Assembly (NCBI RefSeq): GCF_000178975.2
Contig: NC_015064.1
Coordinates: 1,364,001 to 1,428,000, forward strand
Reading direction: 5' to 3'
Origin: Granulicella tundricola MP5ACTX9
GTDB lineage: Bacteria > Acidobacteriota > Terriglobia > Terriglobales > Acidobacteriaceae
Length of the DNA stretch: 64,000 bases
The translations under genes were made by a program, and so were the position numbers. Positions within the stretch are counted from its first letter, which is position 1; the number at the start of each line of letters is the position of its first letter. Below the pieces are notes generated by a model, which had not been told where the DNA came from, searched no databases, and saw only the letters and a list, made by a program, of their open reading frames with translations. Below, one piece after another: positions 50,709 through 58,993 of the stretch.

Positions 50709-52226
50709 CTAGTTTCCGGGTGGGAGGCGAAGTTCTGCGCGAAGATTGACGAAGCGCGGGTCCTTCTGCAGGGGGAAGAGCATGGGGTCGACGAAGATGC
50801 TGATGATGGCGCGATCATGGCGGTGCATGAGGTCATCAAGATCGGCGAGGGCCTGATCCGGCCGGCCTAGAAGAACTTCAGAGTCTGCCATGCGAACCGT
50901 GCGGGCGGTGGAATAGGAGTGCTGCTTCTGCTCTGCTGCCAGCATGATCTGCCACATGAGTGGCTCGCCACCGTGGTGGTATGCGGCTTCCGCCTTGTTG
51001 ACGAGGTCCAGGGATTCACTGTCCTGACGGCGCTCCGCGCCTCGTCTCCATTCATGCAGGAAGCCGGGGACGTCATGAGGCTCCATCATGTCCAGGATTC
51101 CGAGGACGATGTGAGTGGTCGAGGAGTTGTGGTCTTCGCGATTGTGGTCCTGGGAGAGATGCTCTTCGAGCATGGCGCGGGCTTCATCGCGATGGCCGGA
51201 GAGGCCGAAGGCGAGGGCTCGGCTGGTGAAGATGGCGGAGGAGCTGGGCTGGAGGCGCTGGGCTGTGTCGAGCTCGCGAAGTGCCTCTGTGTAACGGCCT
51301 TCATGGGTGAGGACGGAGCCGTACCAGTGATGGGCCAGGACTAGGGATGGATCGAGGGCTAATGCGGTCTGGAACTCGCGTTCTGCTGCGGGGGCGTCTA
51401 CGGACCAGAAGTATTTGACGAAGCCGAGGGAGGCGTGGGCCTGGGGGAGGGAGGGATCGAGGGCGATGGCTTTTTCGTCGGCCTCCAAGGCTTTGGGGAA
51501 GGCGATTTCATCGGGGACTACGGAGTACTCGCGGAGGAGGTTGTAGGTGTTGGCGAGGCCTACGTAGGCGGGGGCGTAGGTGGGGTCCTTTTCGATGGCG
51601 GCGGTAAAGTGCTGGAGGGCGCGGTTGAGGGTGTCGGGGGTGCGCTGCTCAAAGAAGAAGGTTCCGCGGAGGTAGAGGGCGTCGACGCCTGGGACCTGGG
51701 ACTGGCGGACGGGGCCGGCGGGGGACGCGGAGACGGCGCTGATGCCGTGCGCGGGGGGTGGGGTGTGAGCGGCGGCGCGGCGGGCGAGAGGCTGGGTGAT
51801 GAAGATGGCAAAGACGCTGCCCAGGATCAGGGCCATGGCGGGGATGAAGTACTTGTGGTGGATGAGGCTGGCTGCGGGGTCGGGGCGAACGGGTTGGTAG
51901 AGGACCGGGGGGGCTGGTGAATCGATTGTGGGGCTGGTGGCGGCTTCGGAGAGGGTGGGGAGTTCTGCTATTGCGAGGGCGGTGGGACGGGAGTGGGTCT
52001 GGTCCTCGAGCGCTATGAGCGGTTCAGTCTCTGCGAGGTTGCTGCTGTGCAGCCAGAGTTCCAATTCCGAGATGCGGGCGAAGACGGTGGCGCGACCTGC
52101 ACCGGGGACCCGGCGTACGGGGAGCCCGCGTTGTTTTTCCCAGCGTTCGACGGTTCGGATATCCCTTGCGACGTACTGGGCTATCTCCTTCCAGCCGTTG
52201 AGGATGTCGTTATGGGCGTAAGTCAC
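50709..52226 (-). CDS. HTH-TM-TPR protein, ToxR/CadC-like layout
   Basis: About 505 residues. N-terminal HTH_17/MerR-like domain: ILNGWKEIAQYVARDIRTVE, RWEKQRGLPVRRVPG, RISELELWLHSS. A disordered stretch leads to one TM helix (IPAMALILGSVFAIFITQ, about 130-147). The rest is TPR-type helices (LNRALQHFTAAIEKDPTYAP, PKALEADEKAIALDPSLPQA, EREFQTALALDPSLVLAHHW). A cytoplasmic DNA-binding head and a periplasmic TPR domain would let an envelope signal control transcription directly. I prefer GTG 52226, with GAGG 5 nt upstream, over TTG 52247. No target known. Confidence 0.78.
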   Translation of the reverse strand: MTYAHNDILNGWKEIAQYVARDIRTVERWEKQRGLPVRRVPGAGRATVFARISELELWLHSSNLAETEPLIALEDQTHSRPTALAIAELPTLSEAATSPTIDSPAPPVLYQPVRPDPAASLIHHKYFIPAMALILGSVFAIFITQPLARRAAAHTPPPAHGISAVSASPAGPVRQSQVPGVDALYLRGTFFFEQRTPDTLNRALQHFTAAIEKDPTYAPAYVGLANTYNLLREYSVVPDEIAFPKALEADEKAIALDPSLPQAHASLGFVKYFWSVDAPAAEREFQTALALDPSLVLAHHWYGSVLTHEGRYTEALRELDTAQRLQPSSSAIFTSRALAFGLSGHRDEARAMLEEHLSQDHNREDHNSSTTHIVLGILDMMEPHDVPGFLHEWRRGAERRQDSESLDLVNKAEAAYHHGGEPLMWQIMLAAEQKQHSYSTARTVRMADSEVLLGRPDQALADLDDLMHRHDRAIISIFVDPMLFPLQKDPRFVNLRAELRLPPGN

Positions 52227-52393
52227 CTTGGCCTCGGTGCAAATCAATTCTTCGCGATGAAGCTAGTGTAATGATTTGCACAGCTGCTGAGAACGAAAGA
52301 ACGTATCACTTTGGGTAAATATTTCGCGCTTCCTGATGCCTGGAAGGGACTTAGCTTCTTAGCGCGGAGGAAGGGAGCTCCAGAAAGGGGGCG

Positions 52394-52954
52394 CTACAGC
52401 TTTGAGGTGTTCATGTTTTTCAGGAGCTGGGGGAGGTCTGGGTCTGGTTCCGGGTGGACTGGGTGGCCGAGCGTGGTGAAGAGCCGGTGGGCGAGGGCCT
52501 GGGTGGCTGGGGAAGTTGCGGCGGCGAGGAGGAGACGGACGGGTGAGGCGGGGATGGGGTCGCCGCGGAACATGATGCAACGGTCCGGGCGGTAGGTGCA
52601 GGAGGCCAGGTCGGTGATGCTGAGGACCTGGCTGGGGGTGCAGAGGATGGTCTTTGGGGGGGCCATGCGGTCGAGCATGCTGTAGATTTCGAGTTTGGAC
52701 TCTAGGTCGTCGGGAACGAAGTCTACGGCTATATCGGCTTCTCGGACGGCGTCTTCGATGGTGAGGGCGAGGCCTACGGTGAGGCCGAGGGAGGAGAAGT
52801 CGGACTCGGCGTGGCGGAGCTTGGCCGGCATGACGTCTTCAAGGACGACGGAGAAGCCGGCGGTGGCGCAGGCGAGGGCGAAGTGCCGGCCGGAGGTGCC
52901 GGCGCCTATGATCGCGACCTTGATTTTGGAAGGTGAGATCTCAGGCGCCGTCAT
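52394..52954 (-). CDS. Short 3-hydroxyacyl-CoA dehydrogenase NAD-binding-domain protein
   Basis: 186 residues covering only the Rossmann domain of the HCDH_N family: VAIIGAGTSGRHFALACATA, ADIAVDFVPDDLESKLEIYS, ILCTPSQVLSITDLA, PDRCIMFRGDPIP. Compared with full 3-hydroxybutyryl-CoA dehydrogenase (about 280 residues) the C-terminal helical dimerisation domain is missing and the Ser/His catalytic region is altered (PSQVLS in place of TSS; the GxHFxNP motif reads CIMFRGDP). It may not be a dehydrogenase. It starts 4 bp after the 59-residue small gene upstream, so the two are probably cotranscribed. Confidence 0.75.
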   Translation of the reverse strand: MTAPEISPSKIKVAIIGAGTSGRHFALACATAGFSVVLEDVMPAKLRHAESDFSSLGLTVGLALTIEDAVREADIAVDFVPDDLESKLEIYSMLDRMAPPKTILCTPSQVLSITDLASCTYRPDRCIMFRGDPIPASPVRLLLAAATSPATQALAHRLFTTLGHPVHPEPDPDLPQLLKNMNTSKL

Positions 52955-52958
52955 GAGG

Positions 52959-53138
52959 CTACTTGGCGATGGCGATGAGGACGGATTCGTAGTTGGGCTC
53001 TGAGTTGCGGATGTAGTCGCTGACGCGGGCGCGCTCTTCTTCCGTCAGGGACGGGAGGACGGCCTGGATGCGGCGGAGGGTTACTGCGATATCGTCAACG
53101 TAGTTCATCATGCGGATTGCTTCGCCGGACAGTGGCAT
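52959..53138 (-). CDS. 59-residue small protein, cotranscribed with the HCDH-like gene
   Basis: ATG 53138 has GGGAG 5 nt upstream. It encodes MPLSGEAIRMMNYVDDIAVT, a helix-forming stretch LRRIQAVLPSLTEEERARVS, and a short C-terminus ending IAIAK. Its stop codon is 4 bp before the HCDH-like start. It looks like a soluble helical protein with no family I recognise, but the ribosome binding site and tight spacing support it as a gene. Confidence 0.6.
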   Translation of the reverse strand: MPLSGEAIRMMNYVDDIAVTLRRIQAVLPSLTEEERARVSDYIRNSEPNYESVLIAIAK

Positions 53139-53188
53139 TGTTGCTCCCGATCTTTGGTGTGGATGTGGTTCGCTGGTAACAGTCTACA

Positions 53189-53286
53189 GGCAACGGCAGA
53201 GCGAGGACAGACAACGGCAAAAGCCAGAACAGGCAACGGCGAAAGCAACTACGGAGATTCTCCCCCTTACAGGGGCAGAATGACGG
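53189..53286. repeat. Composite repeat: hexamers plus family-C variant
   Basis: GGCAACGGC-like units (CAACGGCAGAG, CAACGGCAAAAG, CAACGGCGAAAG) lead into AACTACGGAGATTC and a variant hairpin CCCCC-TTACA-GGGG, then CAGAATGACGG. The frame is the same as at 28971 and 55036, with a different stem. No gene lies in the 214-bp gap 53139-53352. Confidence 0.7.
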
Positions 53287-53352
53287 TTTTCTGGGGTAGA
53301 GGATTGTGCCTTGGGCAGACGACCGTGTCTGGGTTGTACGGTTGTGCCGGGG

Positions 53353-54936
53353 TTAGACGGTTGTGCCGAGCTCTGCTCGTTTGCTTGCGTCCTCGGTGGG
53401 TTTGCCGGCGGCCTCGGTGCCTTCGACTGGAGCGGAGTAGCCGTCGCGGTCTGTCATTTCCATGAGGGCTCCGAGCTGGTAGGCGAAGTCTGGATGGAGG
53501 GTGCCCTGATCGTAGCGCCAGGCCCAGTTTTGTCCGATGCCGGCGGGGGTGTTCATGCGGGCGTCGCTGCCGAGGTGCAGGATGTCCTGGAGGGGAAAGA
53601 TGCAGACGTTGGCGACGGAGCGGGCGGCGGCTCGCATCATGGCCCAGACGATCTCGGCGGGATGATCGATCTTGCCGAGGTAGGTCTGGGCGTTGGCGCG
53701 TTCGGCCTCGCCGGTGTCGTCAAGCCACCAGCCGAGGGTGGTGTTGTTGTCGTGGGTGCCGGTGTAGGTGACGGTGTTGGGGACGAAGCGGTGGGGGAGA
53801 TAGAGGTGGGAGCCTCGGTCCGTGAAGCCGAACTGGAGGATGCGCATGCCGGGCATGCCGTAATGCTCGCGGAGTTCGTCGACCTCCTTGGTGATGACGC
53901 CTAGATCCTCTGCGACGAAAGGGAGGTCGCCGAAGACGTCGCGGAGACGCTGGAAGAGATCGTGGCCGGGGGCCTTGACCCACTGGCCGTTGATGGCCGT
54001 CTCTTCATCTGCGGCGATGGACCAGAAGGCCTCAAAACCGCGGAAGTGGTCGAGGCGGATGACGTCATAGAGGGTAAGGGAGCGGCGGATGCGGGCGACC
54101 CACCAGTCGAAGCCGCGTTCCTTGAGGGTGGACCAGCGGTAGAGGGGATTGCCCCAGCGCTGGCCGGTGGCGGAGAAGTAGTCGGGTGGGACGCCGGAGA
54201 CACGGATGGGGCGGAGCTGATCGTCTAGCTCGAAGATGTCTGGGTTGGTCCAGACGTCGGCGGAGTCATAGTTGACGAAGATGGCGACGTCGCCGAGGAT
54301 CTGGATCTTGCGGTCGGCGCAGTAGCCGCGGAGGGTACACCACTGTTCTGAGAAGAGGAACTGGACGGCCTGCTCGATGGCGAGCTCACGGCCGCGCTCA
54401 TTCATGAGGGTGGCGAGGGCGTCGGACTTGCGGCGGGCGTACTCTTCGGGCCACTCGTGCCAGCTTGCGTACTCGTAGGTGCGGCGGAGGACGGTGAACA
54501 TGGCGTAGTCAGAGAGCCAGGAGTGGTTATCCGTGCAGAACTTCTGGAAGCGCAGGCGCTGGTCGCCGGTGGCGCGGTCAAGGAAGTTTGCGGCGGCTTC
54601 TTCCACGAGCGGGAGCTTTTCCGTAGCGGCGCGACCGAAGTCGCAGGGGCCGGAGTGTGGGGCGAGGTTGGCGATGCGGTCGCGGTCGATCCAGCCCTGG
54701 TCGGCGAGGATTTCAAGCGAGATGAGGATGGGGTTGCCGGCGAAGGCCGAGAGTGCGGAGTATGGAGAGCTTCCGTAGCCGGTGGGGCTGAGGGGCAGGA
54801 CCTGCCAGATGCGCTGCTTGGAGGCTGCGAGGAAGTCGACGAAGTTGTAGGCTTCAGGGCCGAAATCGCCTATGCCACCGTAAGACGGCAGTGATGTGAC
54901 GTGCAGTAAAACCCCGGATACGCGCTCTTGAAGCAT
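53353..54936 (-). CDS. malQ: 4-alpha-glucanotransferase (amylomaltase)
   Basis: GH77 disproportionating enzyme transferring maltooligosaccharide segments in glycogen and maltodextrin metabolism. 527 residues. Characteristic text in order: RVSGVLLHVTSLPSYGGIGD, WQVLPLSPTGYGSSPYSALS, GDVAIFVNYDSADVW, SGVPPDYFSATGQRWGNPLY, IRLDHFRGFEAFW with the catalytic Asp, LPFVAEDLGVIT, TVTYTGTHDNNTTLGWW. GGGAG lies 6 nt before the ATG. No maltose transporter or glycogen genes are adjacent. Confidence 0.95.
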   Translation of the reverse strand: MLQERVSGVLLHVTSLPSYGGIGDFGPEAYNFVDFLAASKQRIWQVLPLSPTGYGSSPYSALSAFAGNPILISLEILADQGWIDRDRIANLAPHSGPCDFGRAATEKLPLVEEAAANFLDRATGDQRLRFQKFCTDNHSWLSDYAMFTVLRRTYEYASWHEWPEEYARRKSDALATLMNERGRELAIEQAVQFLFSEQWCTLRGYCADRKIQILGDVAIFVNYDSADVWTNPDIFELDDQLRPIRVSGVPPDYFSATGQRWGNPLYRWSTLKERGFDWWVARIRRSLTLYDVIRLDHFRGFEAFWSIAADEETAINGQWVKAPGHDLFQRLRDVFGDLPFVAEDLGVITKEVDELREHYGMPGMRILQFGFTDRGSHLYLPHRFVPNTVTYTGTHDNNTTLGWWLDDTGEAERANAQTYLGKIDHPAEIVWAMMRAAARSVANVCIFPLQDILHLGSDARMNTPAGIGQNWAWRYDQGTLHPDFAYQLGALMEMTDRDGYSAPVEGTEAAGKPTEDASKRAELGTTV

Positions 54937-55035
54937 CTTCTTCTCCCTCTTGCTCTCTGCTGTGATGCTAACGGGCGGAGGTGGGGTTCGGGTGAGGGGA
55001 GAGTTTGGCGAATCTGGATGGGTAATGGGAGGGTT

Positions 55036-55118
55036 TGAACAGGGAACAGGGAACAGGGATCAGCAACTGCAACAGCCAGTCCCAATACGGGGGTTCTTCG
55101 CTGCGCTCAGAATGACGA
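55036..55118. repeat. Composite repeat: 7-bp tandem units, hexamers and family-C hairpin
   Basis: Three tandem GAACAGG units (55037-55058), then CAGCAACTGCAACAGCC hexamers, then CCAATACGGGGGTTCTTCGC and GCTCAGAATGACGAG. The hairpin is the same as at 43215. It lies in the 260-bp gap between malQ and the PpiD-like gene, where I see no gene. Confidence 0.75.
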
Positions 55119-55145
55119 GAGTTTTTTAGGGTGGGGAAAGGGAAA

Positions 55146-55170
55146 CGGCCAGGGATTGTGTCCCTGGCCG
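55146..55170 (-). terminator. Terminator hairpin after the PpiD-like gene
   Basis: Perfect 10-bp stem CGGCCAGGGA / TCCCTGGCCG with a 5-nt loop, then TTTCCC on the minus strand, 26 bp after the stop codon. Confidence 0.7.
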
Positions 55171-55196
55171 CTTCGATTGAGTGAGATGCTTTGTGT

Positions 55197-57185
55197 TTAG
55201 AGGCCCAACGGGGAGGAGCCTGGAGCGCCGGGTGCGTTGGTCTTCTTTGCGTAACGGATGCCGCCGGACTTCTGGTACTTCTCCGTGAGGGTGCCGAGGT
55301 AGAGGCGGAAGACCTCTTCGCGGCGCTCGTTGAGGAGGCCTTCACGGGTTGCCGTGAAGTTCTTGGCGATGTCATCCGCGCTGGGCTCCTGCTTGTCCGT
55401 TACGACGAGCACGATGCCGTTGGAGCCGGTATTGATGGGATTGGAGACGGTGCCCTTGGCGAGATCGAAGGCGGGAGCTCCGGGGCCGGACATGGCACCG
55501 AGATCGGGGACCTGGCCATCCTTGCCTACAAGGTCGCTAGACTTGACGGGAATGTTGAGCTCGGCGGCTGCCTTGTGGAGATCGTTGAGCTCCTTGGCGC
55601 GGGCGTCGAGCTTGTTGAGCTTCTCATTGAGGAGCTGGGGGACCTTCTCGGCGCGGTAGTCGTCCAGGATGTGCGACTTGTAGGCGTCGAAGGTGGGAGC
55701 GTGCGGGGCCTGGATATCGACGACCTGGAAGATGGCGAAGCCGTCGCCGGTGGAGACGGAGATGGGATCGCCTTTCTTGGTGGTGGTGAAGGCCTGGGCG
55801 AGGAGGGCGGTGGAGTCAGAGACGCCGGGGACTACGCCATCCTTGCCGACGAAGTCGGTGGTGGTGGCGTGGAGGCCGTGTGCGGCAGCGGTCTTGTCGA
55901 TGCCATTCTTCCTGGCTTCGTCCGACAGGGACTTGGCATAGGCTGCTTCCGCGTTGCCGAACTTCTGCTGCTCGACGATGGGCGTGATCTCTGCCTTGAC
56001 CTCATTGAGGGGCTTGGTGTGGGCGTTCTGACGCTCCTCAACCTGCAGGATGTGATAGCCAAACTTGGTCTTGATGACGTCCGAGGTCTGGCCGGGCTTG
56101 AGCGAGAAGGAGGCCTTGTCGAACTCGGGAACGGTCTGACCGGGGCTGAGGAAGCCGAGTTCGCCGCCGTTGGCCTTGGAGCCGGGATCGTCTGAGTTCT
56201 TGCTGGCGAGGTCGGCGAAGTTACCGCCGGCCTTGATCTGCTTGAGGAGATCGTCTGCCTTGGCCTTGGCGGCTGCGTCGGTCCTGGCATCAGCTCCGGC
56301 AGGGACGGCGATGAGGATGTGGCGGACCTTGGCCTGATCCTTGACCTGATACTGGGCGAGGTGGGCGTTGTAGTAGGTCTGGAGATCGGCGTCGGTGACC
56401 TGGGGCTTGCCGCCGGGGATCTGGTCTGCTCCGAAGGCGAAGTAGTTCAGCTTGCGGGACTCCGGTACGGCGGTGGCGTAACGGGCCTGATTGGTTTTGA
56501 AGAAGGTCTGAAGGTCCGAGTCGGACGGGTTGACGGTGGCGCGGAGGGTGTCCGAGGTGATTACGGCGTAGTCAAACTTCACCTTGGTGCCGGAGACGCG
56601 GTAGGAGTCGCGGACTGCGTTGTCCGAGACGGTGACGCCGCCGGTGATGAGCGCCTGGAGACGGGCTACTTCCATCTCTTTCTTGACGAGAATCTCAAAG
56701 TCGCCGCGGGTCATGTTGAGCTGGTTCTGGACGAAGTTCATGTAGGCGTCGTCGCCGATGTACTGCCCGTTGGGGAAGAGGATCTGGCCGATCTGGCCCT
56801 GGTGGAGCTCGCGGAGGAGATCACTGTCTGCGACCTGGAGGCCGAGGCGGTCTGCTTCGAGCTTGAGGATGGCCTCCTGGACGAGCTGCTGGGCGACGCG
56901 GCTCTCAATGTAGGGCATGAGCATGGGGGGGAGCTTCTGCTGCTCGAGCTGCTGGGTGGCGGCGCGGGTGACTTCGGTCTGGAGGACGGGCTCGCTGTCT
57001 CCACCGAAACGGCCGAAGAGGCCGGGGGCGTGTACGGTGGCATAGTTCACGCCGCTTCCGCCGCTGTCCACGTTGTCAAAGATGCCTGGGACGAGGGTGA
57101 TCACCATGGCTCCGAGGGCGACAGTGATAAAGCTGGCGATGGCGAGTTTGACGAACTTATTGTCCTGCTGAAAGATACGAATCAT
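55197..57185 (-). CDS. PpiD/SurA-like periplasmic peptidyl-prolyl isomerase
   Basis: 662 residues. An N-terminal signal anchor (KFVKLAIASFITVALGAMVI) is followed by a SurA_N/PpiD chaperone domain (LPPMLMPYIESRVAQQLVQE, LGLQVADSDLLRELHQG). A clear parvulin domain occupies about 340-450 (VRHILIAVPAG, GGNFADLASKNSDDPGSKAN, GGELGFLSPGQTVPEFD, SDVIKTKFGYHILQVEER). A second parvulin-like region follows. Such proteins fold or hold outer-membrane proteins at the inner membrane face. I start at ATG 57185 (MIRIFQQDNKFV), because the upstream extension is not conserved-looking. A PpiD assignment is likely but SurA-like use cannot be excluded. Confidence 0.88.
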   Translation of the reverse strand: MIRIFQQDNKFVKLAIASFITVALGAMVITLVPGIFDNVDSGGSGVNYATVHAPGLFGRFGGDSEPVLQTEVTRAATQQLEQQKLPPMLMPYIESRVAQQLVQEAILKLEADRLGLQVADSDLLRELHQGQIGQILFPNGQYIGDDAYMNFVQNQLNMTRGDFEILVKKEMEVARLQALITGGVTVSDNAVRDSYRVSGTKVKFDYAVITSDTLRATVNPSDSDLQTFFKTNQARYATAVPESRKLNYFAFGADQIPGGKPQVTDADLQTYYNAHLAQYQVKDQAKVRHILIAVPAGADARTDAAAKAKADDLLKQIKAGGNFADLASKNSDDPGSKANGGELGFLSPGQTVPEFDKASFSLKPGQTSDVIKTKFGYHILQVEERQNAHTKPLNEVKAEITPIVEQQKFGNAEAAYAKSLSDEARKNGIDKTAAAHGLHATTTDFVGKDGVVPGVSDSTALLAQAFTTTKKGDPISVSTGDGFAIFQVVDIQAPHAPTFDAYKSHILDDYRAEKVPQLLNEKLNKLDARAKELNDLHKAAAELNIPVKSSDLVGKDGQVPDLGAMSGPGAPAFDLAKGTVSNPINTGSNGIVLVVTDKQEPSADDIAKNFTATREGLLNERREEVFRLYLGTLTEKYQKSGGIRYAKKTNAPGAPGSSPLGL

Positions 57186-57367
57186 GCCTGGCTGACGACC
57201 TTCACTTCGTGCGTATTTTCGCTGCGCTGCCGAGAGGCAGGAGCGTGTCCGGGCTATTCCGCGTTCCGGATGCGTGTAAGAGTGCGACGCACGGGTGCCT
57301 GGCTCCGGGACAAGCCTCAAGTATAAATCAGGGTTGCGACGGTTTGAGCGGGTGCGGAGGAAATGCG

Positions 57368-57396
57368 AAGGCCCGGGGATCGCTCCCCGGGCCTTT
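57368..57396 (-). terminator. Terminator hairpin after the BON-domain gene
   Basis: 12-bp perfect arms AAGGCCCGGGGA / TCCCCGGGCCTT around a TCGC loop, 25 bp after the BON gene stop in its direction of transcription. The remaining 235-bp gap 57186-57420 contains no gene. Confidence 0.75.
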
Positions 57397-57420
57397 GCCA
57401 TGCTTTGTACGGGGTGAAGC

Positions 57421-58848
57421 TTAGTACGGTGGGGGGTAGGGAGCCGGGTATGGCGCGTAGGGGCGGGGGTAGGCTCGGCGGGCGTAGCGGGGGTCTGCTC
57501 CGGGGGCTACGCCGTAGGCCAGACGCTGCATCTCCTGCTCTGAGACGGTGAGGATGGGGGCGGGCTGTGCGAGGTGGAAGGTGACGACCGCCTCCGAGGG
57601 GACGAAGACCTGTCCGCGTCCTGAGGCTGCCGACGAGCCTAGACCGGCTGCCGCGCCTACGCCGCCGCCGACAGCTGCTCCGACTCCTCCGCCTGCGACT
57701 GCGCCGATGAGGGCTCCTACTGCGCCGAAGCCGAGGGTTTTGTTGACGGATTCGATGGTCTTATCACCGCCGTTGTGGATCCAGTCGTCCGAGACGATGG
57801 GGTAGGTTTTGCCGGCGAGGATGATCTGGTTGAGCTGGAGGGTCATCTCGCCGCGGCCGTTGAGGGCGCCGGAGGGCTTGGCGTCGACTACGGTGCCGCG
57901 GACGGTGGCTCCGCGGGGGATGGCGATGAGGCCGCCTGCGACGACGTCATTGATGATGATGCCGTCAAAGTTGCTGCCGGGCTGAGAGTGTTGGCTGGAG
58001 AGCGTCTGGTTGACGCGGATGCGGATCAGAGTGCCGGCGGGCACTGTGACAGGCTGGCCTGCGACCTGGCCGCCGTCCATGGGCGCGGCGTATCCGTGGG
58101 CACTGTAACCGGGTTGAACAGGGGGATACTGCTGGTATTGCGGCGGGTAGCCCTGGGGCTGTTGCTGGGGGTAAGGCTGGCCTGCCTGCGGAGGATAGTT
58201 GCCGCCCTGAGGAGAGGGCGGATAGTTTGAGGCTGAAAGGGGGCGGCGATTGGCTGGATCGTTCGTCTGGGCTGGGGTTTGCTGAGGCTGCTGGTTGGCG
58301 GCCTGCTGGTCCAGAGCCTGGTCCGCGTCTGGGTTGTTGCGCTGATACTGGCCGTTGGGTGAGGTTGGCGGTGGTGCGTTCTGAGCCGTGTCAGGCTGGG
58401 TGGAATCGGCGGGGGCGTAGGAACCGTCGGACTGCAGGACCATGTTGGGGCCGGGGCCGGCGGACTGATTTGCGGAGACGGATGCGCCGCCGAGGGTGAG
58501 TTGGTCGACGACCTTTTTTACCCCTGGGGCGTTGGCGGCAAGGTTTTCGGCACGCTTGCGGAGTGGCTCGGTGGCGACCGTTCCGCTGAGGGTGACGGTG
58601 CCGTAAACCGTTCTGGTAGTGATCGCTTCGGAGGCCAGCTCGGGCGCTCCGGCGAGGGCTTTGAGGACGTTCGACTCGACCTGAGCGTCGGAGACGTTCG
58701 GGGCCTGGGCGAGCAAAGCGCCGGTCGATGCGATCATGCCTGCGATGAGCGCGGTGTTGCGTGTGGTGCGGATCAGCTCCGCAGTCCACCTGGAGGAGCT
58801 GCGTGCGGGTGAAATATTGCTCCTGGACAAAGTATCCCCTTGTGACAT
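57421..58848 (-). CDS. BON-domain envelope protein with Gln/Pro-rich linker
   Basis: 475 residues. A signal region (ALIAGMIASTGALLAQA) precedes a BON domain at about 50-115 (VESNVLKALAGAPELASEAI, TVTLSGTVATEPLRKRAENL, GVKKVVDQLTLGG), which generally binds phospholipids. A long Pro/Gln/Tyr-rich linker (about 130-250) leads to a TrbI/VirB10-like beta region (GTLIRIRVNQTLSSQHSQPG, IAIPRGATVRGTVVDAKPSG). A Gly-rich helix (GALIGAVAGGGVGAAVGGGV, glycine-zipper-like) and a C-terminal segment with Pro/Tyr repeats follow. I start at ATG 58848, which has GGAGG 6 nt upstream. Likely outer-membrane or periplasmic. Confidence 0.75.
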   Translation of the reverse strand: MSQGDTLSRSNISPARSSSRWTAELIRTTRNTALIAGMIASTGALLAQAPNVSDAQVESNVLKALAGAPELASEAITTRTVYGTVTLSGTVATEPLRKRAENLAANAPGVKKVVDQLTLGGASVSANQSAGPGPNMVLQSDGSYAPADSTQPDTAQNAPPPTSPNGQYQRNNPDADQALDQQAANQQPQQTPAQTNDPANRRPLSASNYPPSPQGGNYPPQAGQPYPQQQPQGYPPQYQQYPPVQPGYSAHGYAAPMDGGQVAGQPVTVPAGTLIRIRVNQTLSSQHSQPGSNFDGIIINDVVAGGLIAIPRGATVRGTVVDAKPSGALNGRGEMTLQLNQIILAGKTYPIVSDDWIHNGGDKTIESVNKTLGFGAVGALIGAVAGGGVGAAVGGGVGAAAGLGSSAASGRGQVFVPSEAVVTFHLAQPAPILTVSEQEMQRLAYGVAPGADPRYARRAYPRPYAPYPAPYPPPY

Positions 58849-58993
58849 CTGTAACCTCCGCCTACTGCCTCGCACATTGAGATGCGCGTGCCTCGGCCTA
58901 TGTATGGAGACGCTATTTTGAATAAAAAGTTTTGCTGGCTGGCGGCGGAAGCTTTTTTCGTGGTCGGCGCGCGCTTTGGACGGGGGGCTAGGC

